Assembly (NCBI RefSeq): GCF_003610235.1
Contig: NZ_RAPR01000001.1
Coordinates: forward strand, 4,216,001 to 4,280,000
Length of the DNA: 64,000 nucleotides
Reading direction: 5' to 3'
Source: Catellatospora citrea
GTDB taxonomy: Bacteria; Actinomycetota; Actinomycetes; Mycobacteriales; Micromonosporaceae
A program made the position numbers and the translations under genes. The number at the start of each line of letters is the position of its first letter. The stretch's first letter is position 1. The notes beneath the pieces are model-generated. The model worked only from the letters and a program-made list of their open reading frames with translations, did no database searches and was not told the DNA's origin. Of this stretch, positions 17,815-26,684 are shown piece by piece.

Positions 17815-17853
17815 CCGCGGGCGCTCCGTCACCGGTGACCGGAACGCCCGCGG
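17815..17853 (-). terminator. Hairpin 1 downstream of flotillin gene
   Basis: CCGCGGGCG (17815-17823) pairs with CGCCCGCGG (17845-17853). The intervening GTCACCGGTGAC is itself palindromic. It starts 9 nt after the flotillin stop and is the likely primary terminator. Confidence 0.65.
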
Positions 17854-17861
17854 CGGGCGGA

Positions 17862-19340
17862 TCACTCCTTGCTGTTCGCCGCGCCGGTCACCTTCGCCAG
17901 CAGCGCCGGCAGGTCGATTCCGGTCAGGTCGTTGCCCAGCTGCAGGCCCTGCGCCACGTTCGTGGCCACGGACTTGGTCAGCGAGCTCGCGCCGTCGGTC
18001 GAGATGACGGTCATCTTGTCGATCGCGCTCATCGGCGCGGACGCCGCGGCGACGACCTGCGGCAGCACCCTGACCAGCAGGTCGAGCACGGCCGCCTCGC
18101 CGTACTGGGCGAACGCCTCGGCCTTGAGGCGCATCGCCTCGGCCTCGGACTGTCCCTTGGCCAGGATGGCGGCCGCGTCGGCGGTGCCTTCGCGCTCGAC
18201 CGCGTCCGCGATCGCGGTACGCCGCCGCTGCTCGGCCTCACCCTCCTTGGCACCCTCGATCGCGTTGGCCTCGGCCAGCGCGGCCCGGCGGGCCCGCTCG
18301 CCCTCACCGGTCAGGCGGGACTGCTCGGCCTGGGCCTGGGCGGCGGCGATGGTCGCCTGGCGGGCCGCGTCGGCGGCGAGCACCCGGGCGTTGCGGTCGG
18401 CCTCGGCCTCCTGCTCGACCTTGTACCGTGCGGCGTCGGCGGGCTTGCGCACCTCGGTGTCGAGCTGGCGTTGCTTGAGCTCGGCGTTCTGCTCGGCGAC
18501 CTTGCGCTGCTCGGCGATGATCACCTGCTGGCGCTCGGCCTCGGCCAGCGGGCCGGCCGCGGCGGAGACGGCCTTGGCGGCGTCGATCTCGGCCTGGATG
18601 CCGGCCTGCTTGAGGGCCAGGTTGCGCTGCGCCTCGGCGATCGACTCCTCGGCCAGCAGGCGGGCCTGCTCGGCCTGCTGGCGGGCCAGCGCCTCGGCGA
18701 TGGCGGCGTCCTTGAGCACCCGGGCGGCCTCGGGCCGGCCCAGGTCCTGCAGGTACGAGCCTTCGGCGAGGATGTCCTGCAGCTGGAACGTGTCGAGCAC
18801 CAGACCCTGGTTGGTCATCGAGTGCTCCGCCTCCTCCGCGACGGCGGAGGCGAACGCGGCCCGGTCCCGGATGATCTCCTCGATGGTGAGCCGGCCCACG
18901 ATGGAGCGCAGCGCACCGGCCAGCACCTCGCGGGTGAACTCCTCGATCTCGTTCTGCTGGTGCAGGAAGCGCTGGGCGGAGGCGCGGATCGCGTCCTCGG
19001 TGCCGCCGACCTTCACGATCGCGACGCCCTGCAGGTTGGCGCGGATGCCCTGCTTGCTCACCGCGCCGGTGATCTCGACGTGGATACGGCGGCTGGACAG
19101 GTCGAGGACCTGCAGCTTCTGGACCACCGGCAGCACGAACACCGAGGCGCCCATGACGACCTTCTGGCCGGAGAGGTCCGTCGAGCGTGCTCCGTCGGCG
19201 GTTTCGGTGGTCCGGCCCTTGCGGCCGGTCACGATGAAGGCCTCGTTGGGCCCGGCGACCTTGATCCGGGACAGCACGAAGAGGATGAGCAGGAGCACGA
19301 GCAGTACGCCGCCCGCGATCGCAATGGTGAGGGCTGTCAT
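17862..19340 (-). CDS. Flotillin-family SPFH protein
   Basis: The protein has 492 residues. One N-terminal membrane helix (about 4-24) is followed by an SPFH domain (30-200) and a long Ala/Glu/Gln-rich coiled coil (about 215-400) with heptad-like AEA and QAE repeats. The C-terminus (410-492) is a hydrophobic, Ala/Val-rich assembly region. Flotillins oligomerise on the inner face of the membrane and organise membrane domains. The NfeD gene lies 21 nt upstream on the same strand, the standard bacterial pairing. Two hairpins follow the stop. Confidence 0.9.
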   Translation of the reverse strand: MTALTIAIAGGVLLVLLLILFVLSRIKVAGPNEAFIVTGRKGRTTETADGARSTDLSGQKVVMGASVFVLPVVQKLQVLDLSSRRIHVEITGAVSKQGIRANLQGVAIVKVGGTEDAIRASAQRFLHQQNEIEEFTREVLAGALRSIVGRLTIEEIIRDRAAFASAVAEEAEHSMTNQGLVLDTFQLQDILAEGSYLQDLGRPEAARVLKDAAIAEALARQQAEQARLLAEESIAEAQRNLALKQAGIQAEIDAAKAVSAAAGPLAEAERQQVIIAEQRKVAEQNAELKQRQLDTEVRKPADAARYKVEQEAEADRNARVLAADAARQATIAAAQAQAEQSRLTGEGERARRAALAEANAIEGAKEGEAEQRRRTAIADAVEREGTADAAAILAKGQSEAEAMRLKAEAFAQYGEAAVLDLLVRVLPQVVAAASAPMSAIDKMTVISTDGASSLTKSVATNVAQGLQLGNDLTGIDLPALLAKVTGAANSKE

Positions 19341-19361
19341 TGCCTTCCTTCTATAGGGGAG

Positions 19362-19892
19362 CTACTGCTCCGGGAGTTCCTGGACGATCACGCTGGTGTC
19401 GGTGACGGCGGACGTCACGACGACCTTGGTGCCCAGCGGCACGGGACGCTCGGCGCGGGCGGACAGCTTGACCGGCTGCCCGCCGATGCGTACGCGGACC
19501 TCGCCGAAGCCGCCGGCGGGGATGGGGGTGACCACCACGCCCCGGGTGCCGACCAGATCGGCGCGGGTGGGGGTGGCGTCGGTGCGCATGTCCGACATGC
19601 GTTTTACCAGGTAGCTGGCCAGAAAGGCGAGTGGTATCGCGGCGACTGTAGCGATGAACACCACTGCGGCGATGCCCAGGGCGTCGTCGGTCAGCTCGTT
19701 GACGATGGCGGCGGTGAAGCCGAAGCCGCCGACGAAGGTGGCGAGCAGTTCCGTGGAGACGAAGCCGTCGCCGAGGTCGAGGAGGTCACCGCCGAGCACG
19801 GCGACCGCCGCGATGACGATGCCGAGTGCCCCGATGATCAGAAAGACCAGTGTCGCCGTACCCACGCCGGGAACCGTAGCGACCTCGGGCAA
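19362..19892 (-). CDS. NfeD-like membrane protein
   Basis: The protein has 176 residues with three hydrophobic segments (about 12-35, 48-68 and 74-95). They are followed by a soluble OB-fold-like C-terminal domain (110-176; DLVGTRGVVVTPI, then GTKVVVTSAVTDTSVIVQEL) as in NfeD proteins. NfeD partners flotillin at the membrane, and the flotillin gene follows directly. The longest reading starts at TTG (19892) without a clear ribosome site; GTG at 19865 is an alternative that keeps all membrane segments. The start is therefore uncertain by about nine residues. Confidence 0.8.
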   Translation of the reverse strand: MPEVATVPGVGTATLVFLIIGALGIVIAAVAVLGGDLLDLGDGFVSTELLATFVGGFGFTAAIVNELTDDALGIAAVVFIATVAAIPLAFLASYLVKRMSDMRTDATPTRADLVGTRGVVVTPIPAGGFGEVRVRIGGQPVKLSARAERPVPLGTKVVVTSAVTDTSVIVQELPEQ

Positions 19893-19929
19893 CAGCAGGC
19901 CGTCACGGCAACGTGCTCGCGACGGATTC

Positions 19930-20427
19930 TCAGTCCGCGACCCAGCCGATGACCTTGATGGCGCCGATGCCGGCCAGCACCAGCGCGACGCCGATCACCA
20001 CGAAGGTGAACAGGCACGGCACCACCACACCGCGCTTCTTCGTGGGCGCCCGGTAGGACCCGGCCCACTGCGTCGGCTTGCCCGACCGCTCCGCCTCGTC
20101 GGCCAGCTGCACCAGCCGCTGGGCCGCGGTCGCGGACAGGTGCACGGTGTCGCCCTGGAAGTGCAGCAGCCGCAGCCGCTGCCAGGGATCAGGGTTGGCC
20201 TTGGCGAACGCCGTCAACTCCGCGTCGCGCACCTCGTCGGTCAGGAAGCCCCACCGGCCCGCCTCCACGGGATTACCGGTCTGCCGGTAGATGGAGGAGA
20301 GCAGCGCGCGGATGTCGATGTCGTCGGGAAGGACGGCCAGCAGGGTCCGCAGACGCTGCACAGCCAGATGGGTATGCCCGGCCGCGAGATCGGCGCGCAC
20401 CCGGGCGAGTACGTCCGCCTTTGCCAC
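19930..20427 (-). CDS. Small C-terminally anchored protein (DUF6584-like)
   Basis: The protein has 165 residues from GTG, with AAGGA seven bases upstream. The N-terminal half (1-75) is a helical, TPR-like module (VLARVRADLAAGHTHLAVQR, IRALLSSIYRQTGNPVEAGRWGFL). A basic linker and one C-terminal membrane helix (about 138-160) follow. The soluble part should face the cytoplasm. I believe it belongs to the DUF6584 group, from memory of the pattern. The next gene upstream encodes a diverged copy of the same protein. Confidence 0.72.
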   Translation of the reverse strand: MAKADVLARVRADLAAGHTHLAVQRLRTLLAVLPDDIDIRALLSSIYRQTGNPVEAGRWGFLTDEVRDAELTAFAKANPDPWQRLRLLHFQGDTVHLSATAAQRLVQLADEAERSGKPTQWAGSYRAPTKKRGVVVPCLFTFVVIGVALVLAGIGAIKVIGWVAD

Positions 20428-20510
20428 TCACTGATCCTTATGGACCGGTGGCATGTCACGCCAGGGGCAATTATAACGGCCGGGTCACAGATCACTCCGC
20501 CGTCTCGGCG

Positions 20511-20978
20511 CTAGAAGATCCAGTCCAGTGCCGTTCGGGCACCGACGACCACCAATGCGGACAGAGCCACCAGCGCCGCGACGGCGGCTGCGGTCTGCAG
20601 GCGTGATCCTCGGCGGGTGTTCGGCTTCGACGACGGTGCCGAAGCTGCCGCGGCCAGCAGCGGTGCCAGCCTGACGCGGGAGATGTCGGTCGGGGCGGGT
20701 GCGCCGGTCGGCCAGCGCAGGGCGTCGAGACGACGGTGCGCCGGGTAGCGGCCCTCGAACGCTTCGAGTTCCGCGGGATCGGCGACGTCGTCCAGGTAGG
20801 ACCAGCGGCCGGCCTCGACGACGTTGCCGGTGGCCCGGTAGATCGCGGCGAGCCTGCGCCGCAGATCCAGGTCGGTGGGATGCGCGGCGACCAGGCTGTG
20901 CATGCGCTGGATCGCCGGGTAGGTATGGCCACGTGACAGGTCCGTGGTCACCCGATCCATCAGATCTGACTTCCCCAT
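20511..20978 (-). CDS. Paralogue of the preceding small anchored protein
   Basis: The protein has 155 residues from ATG at 20978. It shares the plan and key words of its neighbour: LMDRVTTDLSRGHTYPAIQRM, LRRRLAAIYRATGNVVEAGRWSYLDD, then a Ser/Arg linker and one C-terminal membrane helix (about 126-150). The two genes are same-strand, 83 nt apart, and look like an old tandem duplication. The family has no known function. The upstream hairpin separates this pair from ino1. Confidence 0.7.
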   Translation of the reverse strand: MGKSDLMDRVTTDLSRGHTYPAIQRMHSLVAAHPTDLDLRRRLAAIYRATGNVVEAGRWSYLDDVADPAELEAFEGRYPAHRRLDALRWPTGAPAPTDISRVRLAPLLAAAASAPSSKPNTRRGSRLQTAAAVAALVALSALVVVGARTALDWIF

Positions 20979-21060
20979 GACCCCACTATGCATATCCGCG
21001 GGCCGAGGGTCCATACATCGGGCGTGCCGTAAAGGTGCGCGTCAGGGGCCTATTAGTACA

Positions 21061-21119
21061 GACGATGGCCTATCTACCGCGTGACGTTCGTCAATTTCCG
21101 CAGTAGACAGGCCATCGTC
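21061..21119 (-). terminator. Large hairpin downstream of ino1
   Basis: GACGATGGCCT (21061-21071) pairs with AGGCCATCGTC (21109-21119), and CTAC/GTAG extends the stem after a small bulge. The loop contains a second small palindrome, TGACG with CGTCA. It lies 47 nt past the ino1 stop. Confidence 0.65.
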
Positions 21120-21166
21120 AGGTGAATGAGTGTGCCCGCTCACACTTTTCAAGAGCGGGTCCGAAA

Positions 21167-22246
21167 TCAACGATTAACAGTGCCCTTGATGAAGTTCTCG
21201 ACCGACTCGTGCGCGTCGTGATCGTTGTACTGCACCGGCGGAGACTTCATGAAGTAGCTCGAAGCGGACAGGATCGGGCCACCGATCTTGCGGTCCAGCG
21301 CGATCTTCGCGGCCCGCACCGCGTCGATGATGACGCCGGCCGAGTTCGGCGAGTCCCACACCTCGAGCTTGAGCTCGGCGTTGAGCGGGGTGTCACCGAA
21401 GGAGCGGCCCTCCAGACGGATGTACGCCCACTTGCGGTCGTCGAGCCACGGCACGTGGTCCGACGGGCCGATGTGCACGTCGCTCTTCGACATCTCATGC
21501 GGGATCTGGGACGTCACCGACTGCGTCTTCGAGATCTTCTTCGAGACCAGGCGCTTGCGCTCCAGCATGTTCATGAAGTCCATGTTGCCGCCGAAGTTGA
21601 GCTGGTACGTGCGCAGCAGCTCCACGCCGCGGTCCTCGAACAGCTTCGCCAGGGCGCGGTGCACGATGGTGGCGCCGACCTGGCTCTTGATGTCGTCGCC
21701 GACGATCGGCAGGCCCGCGTCCTCGAACTTCTTGGCCCACACCGGGTCGGAGGCGATGAAGACCGGCAGCGCATTCACGAAGGCGCAGCCTGCCTCGATC
21801 GCGGCCTCGGCGTAGAACTTGGCCGCCTGCTCCGAGCCGACCGGCAGGTAGCAGACCACGACGTCGGCCTTGGCGTCCTTGAGGACCTTGACCACGTCGG
21901 CCGGGGTCTCGTCGGACTCCTCGACCATCTCGCGGTAGTACTGGCCCAGGCCGTCCATGGTCGGGCCCCGCTGCACGGTGATGCCGGTGGGCGCCACGTC
22001 GCACAGCTTGATGGTGTTGTTCTCGCTGGCCACGATGGCCTCGGCGACGTCCCGGCCGACCTTCTTGGCGTCGACGTCGAACGCGGCGACGAACTCGACG
22101 TCACGGACGTGATACCCGCCGAAATCGACGTGCATCAGGCCGGGTACCCGTTCGGACGGGTCGGCGTCCCGGTAGTACTCCACGCCCTGGACCAGGGACG
22201 AGGCGCAGTTACCGACACCGACGATGGCAACGCGGACGGAGCCCAT
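21167..22246 (-). CDS. ino1: Myo-inositol-1-phosphate synthase
   Basis: ATG at 22246 with AGGAGCT upstream gives 359 residues, the short bacterial form. The N-terminal Rossmann motif [13 protein letters not shown] binds NAD. Conserved parts include [27 protein letters not shown] and [19 protein letters not shown]. The enzyme isomerises glucose-6-phosphate to inositol-1-phosphate, feeding phosphatidylinositol, mannosides and mycothiol in actinobacteria. The padR gene lies 57 nt upstream on the same strand, as in mycobacteria, so a shared transcript under PadR control is likely. Confidence 0.95.
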   Translation of the reverse strand: MGSVRVAIVGVGNCASSLVQGVEYYRDADPSERVPGLMHVDFGGYHVRDVEFVAAFDVDAKKVGRDVAEAIVASENNTIKLCDVAPTGITVQRGPTMDGLGQYYREMVEESDETPADVVKVLKDAKADVVVCYLPVGSEQAAKFYAEAAIEAGCAFVNALPVFIASDPVWAKKFEDAGLPIVGDDIKSQVGATIVHRALAKLFEDRGVELLRTYQLNFGGNMDFMNMLERKRLVSKKISKTQSVTSQIPHEMSKSDVHIGPSDHVPWLDDRKWAYIRLEGRSFGDTPLNAELKLEVWDSPNSAGVIIDAVRAAKIALDRKIGGPILSASSYFMKSPPVQYNDHDAHESVENFIKGTVNR

Positions 22247-22303
22247 AGCTCCTGCCTCCTTCTTCATATTCGGGCGGACAGCCGGTCGGCCGTGCCGCCC
22301 AAC

Positions 22304-22957
22304 TCACTCGGCGGAGTCGTCAGGGCCCGGTCGGGCCGTGAGCGGTCGTGCGGAATCTGTGGTGCGCGGGCTCGGTCGGAGCTCGCCCTCGGCCCCGCGC
22401 GGCGGCGGGGTGCGACCGGAGCGCTCGTTCGCGATGAGCTCCTCCAGCCAGCGGACCTCGCGGTCCGCGGCATCCAGGCCGTGGCGCTGGAGTTCCAGGG
22501 TGTACGCGTCGAGCCGTTCCGCGGCTCGGGCGAGCACCTCCCGGAAGCCCTCCCGGCGCTCCTCCACCTTGCGGCGGCGGCCCTCCAGGATGCGCAGGCG
22601 GATGTCGACGTCGGTGCGGGAGAAGAAGGCGAAGTGCACGCCGAACGCGGCGTCCTCGTATGCCTCCGGCCCCACCTGCGCCAGCAGGTCCTGGAACCGC
22701 TCCTTGCCCTCGGCCGTGATCTTGTAGACCACCCTGCCCCGGCGACTGGTCAGCGGCGGCACGTCGGCGTCGCCGGCCGGGGTCTCCCCGGCTTCGGTGA
22801 TCCAGCCGGCGGTTTGCAGGCGTCGCAGTGTGGGGTAGAGAGAGCCGTAGCTGATCGCCGCGCGGATCGCGCCCAGCTTGGTGCTGAGTTGCTTGCGCAG
22901 CTCATACCCATGCATCGGGGACTCATGCAGCAGGCCGAGGATGGCCAGGTCGAGCAT
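22304..22957 (-). CDS. PadR-family transcriptional regulator
   Basis: The protein has 217 residues from ATG at 22957, with GGGGGG eight bases upstream; a GTG three codons earlier abuts that site. The winged helix spans 1-85 (LDLAILGLLHESPMHGYELRKQL, then SYGSLYPTLRRLQTAGWI) and a C-terminal helical dimer arm follows to about 170. The last 50 residues are a low-complexity tail rich in Arg, Pro and Thr. PadR proteins repress and usually autoregulate. The perfect palindrome at 23002-23024, 45 nt upstream, is the obvious operator. The effector is unknown. Confidence 0.9.
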   Translation of the reverse strand: MLDLAILGLLHESPMHGYELRKQLSTKLGAIRAAISYGSLYPTLRRLQTAGWITEAGETPAGDADVPPLTSRRGRVVYKITAEGKERFQDLLAQVGPEAYEDAAFGVHFAFFSRTDVDIRLRILEGRRRKVEERREGFREVLARAAERLDAYTLELQRHGLDAADREVRWLEELIANERSGRTPPPRGAEGELRPSPRTTDSARPLTARPGPDDSAE

Positions 22958-23001
22958 GTCGGCCACCCCCCTCTGATCGGTCTCGCGGTCTGGGTTCGTC
23001 G

Positions 23002-23024
23002 CGATGTATCGCGGCGATACATCG
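23002..23024. promoter_or_regulatory. Putative PadR operator
   Basis: CGATGTATCG (23002-23011) and CGATACATCG (23015-23024) form a perfect 10-bp inverted repeat around CGG. The ATGTAT/ATACAT ends resemble known PadR-family operators. It sits between padR and the divergent DUF5318/PBP genes, so it could control both directions. Confidence 0.75.
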
Positions 23025-23170
23025 TTACGTTAGAACGGTCGGACCTGTCGAGGCAATACGGCGGTGCCGACGATCACCCGAGCCGATGATCTTTGAGCGC
23101 TGGGCTTCGCCCTGGTCACGCTGTGTAACGGCGGTCGCGGCTCGCCGAACGAGGGGTTACCCTGCTTTCC

Positions 23171-23638
23171 ATGCGCGCGCAGCAACGGGTCTCTGCGTCG
23201 CCTCGTGCCGCCCAGCGGCAGGGCGACGGATTCGTTGACTATTCCCTCCAGCGGCGAGCTCTGCTACGTGAGGTGTACGCGGGAAGGGTGGGCACGTCAG
23301 AGGTGTGCGATGCCTCGCCCTACCTGAAGAGCGCGGCTCGATTCCACGGCGAGGCCACCGAGAAACGGTGTCCGATATGCCGTCGCGAGTTCGTGATCAA
23401 CGTGCACTACATTTACGGCGATCAGCTCAAGAACTCCGCGGGACAGGCGCGTTCGCGCGCGGAACTCGCGGTGTTGGCCAACACGCTCGGTGAGTTTCAG
23501 GTCTACGTGGTCGAGGTGTGCCGCGGCTGTGACTGGAACCACCTGGTGGAGCAGTACCTTCTGGGACGCGCGCACAGGACAGCCCCCCAGCTGTCAGCGG
23601 CTGCCGCCACCGCCCCATCCCCGACCGGAACGGTGTGA
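23171..23638 (+). CDS. DUF5318 zinc-ribbon-like protein
   Basis: The protein has 155 residues. Two cysteine pairs, CPIC (67-70) and CRGC (117-120), flank a conserved core (FVINVHYIYGDQLKN) and look like a four-cysteine zinc site. There is no signal peptide, so it is cytoplasmic. The same small gene stands upstream of the class A PBP gene in mycobacteria and Streptomyces. Here the PBP start is only 3 nt after its stop, so the two are surely co-translated. Function is unknown; a link to PBP expression or envelope growth is inferred from this conserved linkage. Confidence 0.83.
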   Translation: MRAQQRVSASPRAAQRQGDGFVDYSLQRRALLREVYAGRVGTSEVCDASPYLKSAARFHGEATEKRCPICRREFVINVHYIYGDQLKNSAGQARSRAELAVLANTLGEFQVYVVEVCRGCDWNHLVEQYLLGRAHRTAPQLSAAAATAPSPTGTV

Positions 23639-23641
23639 CAG

Positions 23642-26569
23642 ATGACTTCGTACGGCGACCCCAACGCCGGCTCCGGGTATGACGACGAGCAGTATCGTCA
23701 GTCATACCCTGCGCCGGCGCAGAGTTCGGGCCGCGCCTCGGTGCCATCCGCCGACTACGGCTACGACTACTCGTCGAGCGACCAGGCGGACTACGGGCAG
23801 TACTCCGCCAATGGCGGCGGATATCCGCCCCAGGGTGGCGGCTACGGTGGCGCTGACCAGCATGGCTACGGCGACCAGGGCTACGGCCAGGCCCCGGTGA
23901 ACCCACCGGTCAGCCCGGCGGCCGGACGCGCCAGCGTCGGCTCCTCGGCCGGACGCGCGACCGTCGGCGGCCGGGCGGCCGTCGGCTCGGCGGCTGTCGG
24001 CTCGGCATCCGTCGGCGGCTCGGCGGGCCGCGCGAGCGTCGGCCGCGCCGGCGTGCGCCCCGCGGGCCTCGACATGGACGACGAGGACAAGCCCGCCGGC
24101 AAGGGCAAGAACGGCAAGGCCGGCAAGAACGGCAAGCCCAAGAAGAAGCGCAACAAGCTCACGATCGCACTCGCGGCCGTGGCTGTGCTGATCATGCTCG
24201 CCGGTGGCGGGATGATCGCGTTCACCTCGTTCCTGAGCGGCGTGCCCGAGCCGGGCCAGTTCAAGACCCAGCAGAACACCCTCATCTTCGCCCTCGACGG
24301 CAAGACGGAGACGCAGGTCGCACAGCTCGGCACGGAGAACCGCCGGATCGTCGACATGAGCGTGCTGGACAAGAAGATCAAAGACACCCTGATCGCGGGT
24401 GAGGACCAGGAGTTCTACCACCACGACGGCATCGACCTCTGGGGTATCGCCCGCGCCGCGTGGAACAACCTCACCGGCGGCGCGACCCAGGGCGCCTCGA
24501 CGATCACCCAGCAGTACGCGCGCGCCGCGGCGGACGACCTCGAGGTCAGCTACGCCCGAAAGCTGCGTGAGGCGGTGTGGGCGCGGGAACTCGAGCAGAA
24601 GTACTCGAAGGACGAGATCCTCGGCTTCTATGTCAACACCGCATACTTCGGCCGCGGTGCGACCGGTGTCGGCGCAGCCGCCAGGGCCTACTTCGGCGTC
24701 GACGCCGAGAAGCTGACCGTCCCGCAGGCGGCGGTGCTCGGCGCGGTGCTCAAGCAGCCGGAGCCGCAGGGCGACTACAAGGGCTACGACCCGCAGAACG
24801 ACGAGGCGGCCGCCAAGGACCGTTGGAACTACGTGCTCAACAGCGTGGTGAAGATGGGCACGCTGAGCCAGGCCGAGGTGGACGAGTTCAAGACCAAGGG
24901 CTACCCCAAGTGGAACGTGTTCACGCCCGGCGGCAAGAACAACGCGACCTGGGGGATCAAGGACTCCAGCTACGGCCCGATGATCAACTACATCAAGAAG
25001 GAGATGGAGACTCCGGAGGTCAAGAAGGCGCTGGAGGCTCTGGACCCGCCCGTCAAGGACTGGAAGAACGGCGGCCTCAAGATCACGCTGACCGTCAACC
25101 ACAAGGCGCAGATGGAGTTGGAGAAGCGGCTCTACCGGGAGTACACGGTCACCGAGGGCTGCACTGACGTCAAGACCAAGAAGGCCATCCCGTTCACGCT
25201 GGCCGAGGACGGAAAGACCAAGCTCGGTGCGGACGGCAAGCCGCTGTCGACCGATACCAAGAAGGTCACCTGCCGGTCCGACGTCACAGCGACCAAGGAC
25301 ACCAAGAACAAGGTGAACTCGCTGCTGTACAAGTACCCGAAGAACGTCACGGCGGCGGCCGTCGCCATCGACCCGAACACCGGCGGGGTGCTCGCCTACT
25401 ACGGCGGCATGGACGGCACCACCTACGACAAGGCCGGCAAGAACGGCGAGGGCGGCCCGTTCGTCAGCGGTGGGCACTCCCCCGCATCGTCCTTCAAGAT
25501 CTACACACTGGCCGCGGCGGTCGCGCACGACATCTCGGTGGAGTCGCACTGGGACCCGACCCCGTTCGTCCCGAAGGGCGCCAAGAGCGAGATCCGCAAC
25601 GCCGGCCGGGACGGCAGCGACGCGGGCTGCGCCACGAACTGCACGCTCGCCGTGATGGCGCAGAAGTCCTTCAACGTGCCGTTCTACAAGGTCACCGCGC
25701 AGATCGGCCCGTCCGCGGTGGTGGAGATGGCCAAGAAGGCCGGCGTCACCATGATCTGGGACGACGGCAACAAGGCCTACGACCTCACCAAGACGAAGCC
25801 GAACTCGGTGCCGCTCGGCAACCACGTCGGCTTCGGGCAGTACCCGATCACCGTGCTCGACCACGCCTCGGGCATCGCCACCTTCGCGGCGAACGGCGTC
25901 TACCACGCGCCGCACTTCATCGCGAAGGTCGAGCGCAAGGAGACCGTGAACGGCAAGAGCGTGTGGAAGCCCGTGCCGGGCACCGGCGCGAAGACCAAGG
26001 GCGAGCCGCGTATCGAGTCGCGCATCGTCGGCGAGGTCAACGCCGTGCTGAAGAACTACAGCGGCACCAGGCTGAACGACCGTGACTCGGTCTCCAAGTC
26101 GGGCACCTGGCAGGCCGGCGACAAGTTCAAGGGCAAGAACTCCAGCGCCTGGTACGTCGGCTACACCCCGCAGATCGCTACCGCGGTCTGGGTCGGCAAC
26201 TACCTGCACGAGTCCGAGCCGATCCTGGACCCCAACAAGAACAACATCGGCAGTGGCAACCTGCCGAAGACGATCTGGACCCAGTTCATGAACAAGGCCG
26301 ACGACGTGCTCGGCTTCAAGTCCCTGCCGATCGACGTCGGCTGCGGCGGCTGCATCGGCGACACGGGCGTCGGCGACGGCAAGGAGAGCCCGACCCCGGA
26401 CCCCAACGCCTGCTTCCTCAACCCGCAGCAGCCGGGCTGCGAGAACCAGCCCGGCAACCCGGGCAACCCGGGTGACCCGAACAACCCCAACCCGAACCCG
26501 AACCCGACGCCGTCGGGCACCGGTGGTGGTGGGATCTGCATACCGCGGCCGGGCAGAACCTGCCCGTGA
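23642..26569 (+). CDS. Bifunctional class A penicillin-binding protein
   Basis: The protein has 975 residues. The cytoplasmic tail (1-170) is Gly/Tyr-rich, then repeat-rich (95-142), then Lys-rich; one membrane helix spans about 172-198. The GT51 domain shows GEDQEFYHHDGID (catalytic Glu at 254) and GASTITQQYAR. The transpeptidase domain has S616-SFK, S676-F-N678 and K819-SGT. The C-terminus is a Pro/Asn/Gly tail. The enzyme polymerises and crosslinks peptidoglycan outside the membrane. It matches PonA1-type proteins in place and build. KSG instead of KTG in the third motif is a tolerated variant. A hairpin terminator follows. Confidence 0.95.
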   Translation: MTSYGDPNAGSGYDDEQYRQSYPAPAQSSGRASVPSADYGYDYSSSDQADYGQYSANGGGYPPQGGGYGGADQHGYGDQGYGQAPVNPPVSPAAGRASVGSSAGRATVGGRAAVGSAAVGSASVGGSAGRASVGRAGVRPAGLDMDDEDKPAGKGKNGKAGKNGKPKKKRNKLTIALAAVAVLIMLAGGGMIAFTSFLSGVPEPGQFKTQQNTLIFALDGKTETQVAQLGTENRRIVDMSVLDKKIKDTLIAGEDQEFYHHDGIDLWGIARAAWNNLTGGATQGASTITQQYARAAADDLEVSYARKLREAVWARELEQKYSKDEILGFYVNTAYFGRGATGVGAAARAYFGVDAEKLTVPQAAVLGAVLKQPEPQGDYKGYDPQNDEAAAKDRWNYVLNSVVKMGTLSQAEVDEFKTKGYPKWNVFTPGGKNNATWGIKDSSYGPMINYIKKEMETPEVKKALEALDPPVKDWKNGGLKITLTVNHKAQMELEKRLYREYTVTEGCTDVKTKKAIPFTLAEDGKTKLGADGKPLSTDTKKVTCRSDVTATKDTKNKVNSLLYKYPKNVTAAAVAIDPNTGGVLAYYGGMDGTTYDKAGKNGEGGPFVSGGHSPASSFKIYTLAAAVAHDISVESHWDPTPFVPKGAKSEIRNAGRDGSDAGCATNCTLAVMAQKSFNVPFYKVTAQIGPSAVVEMAKKAGVTMIWDDGNKAYDLTKTKPNSVPLGNHVGFGQYPITVLDHASGIATFAANGVYHAPHFIAKVERKETVNGKSVWKPVPGTGAKTKGEPRIESRIVGEVNAVLKNYSGTRLNDRDSVSKSGTWQAGDKFKGKNSSAWYVGYTPQIATAVWVGNYLHESEPILDPNKNNIGSGNLPKTIWTQFMNKADDVLGFKSLPIDVGCGGCIGDTGVGDGKESPTPDPNACFLNPQQPGCENQPGNPGNPGDPNNPNPNPNPTPSGTGGGGICIPRPGRTCP
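23924..24067 (+). repeat. Degenerate repeat in PBP cytoplasmic tail
   Basis: This stretch codes residues 95-142, a run of about seven imperfect units of the form GRAxVG or GSAxVG. The DNA repeats the words gtcggc and ggccgcgcgag. It lies before the Lys-rich segment and the membrane helix. Confidence 0.7.
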
Positions 26570-26580
26570 CGGTCGGCTGA

Positions 26581-26612
26581 CGAAGAGGGACCCCAGTTGG
26601 GGTCCCTCTTCG
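26581..26612 (+). terminator. Terminator after the PBP gene
   Basis: A near-perfect stem (26581-26595 with 26598-26612) begins 11 nt after the PBP stop, with arms CGAAGAGGGACCCCA and TGGGGTCCCTCTTCG. It is a strong hairpin without a U-tract. Confidence 0.85.
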
Positions 26613-26684
26613 TATGCGCGGGCATCGACGACGCGGGAGGCGCCTTGCTGCACTTCCCAGGTTTCTGAGGCAGGATGTCGGGCT

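Noticed and set aside
17835..19952. 705-codon plus-strand frame over flotillin and NfeD
   Set aside because: Its product is repetitive Gly/Leu/Arg sequence mirroring the coiled-coil codons. Flotillin and NfeD on the minus strand have clear family features.
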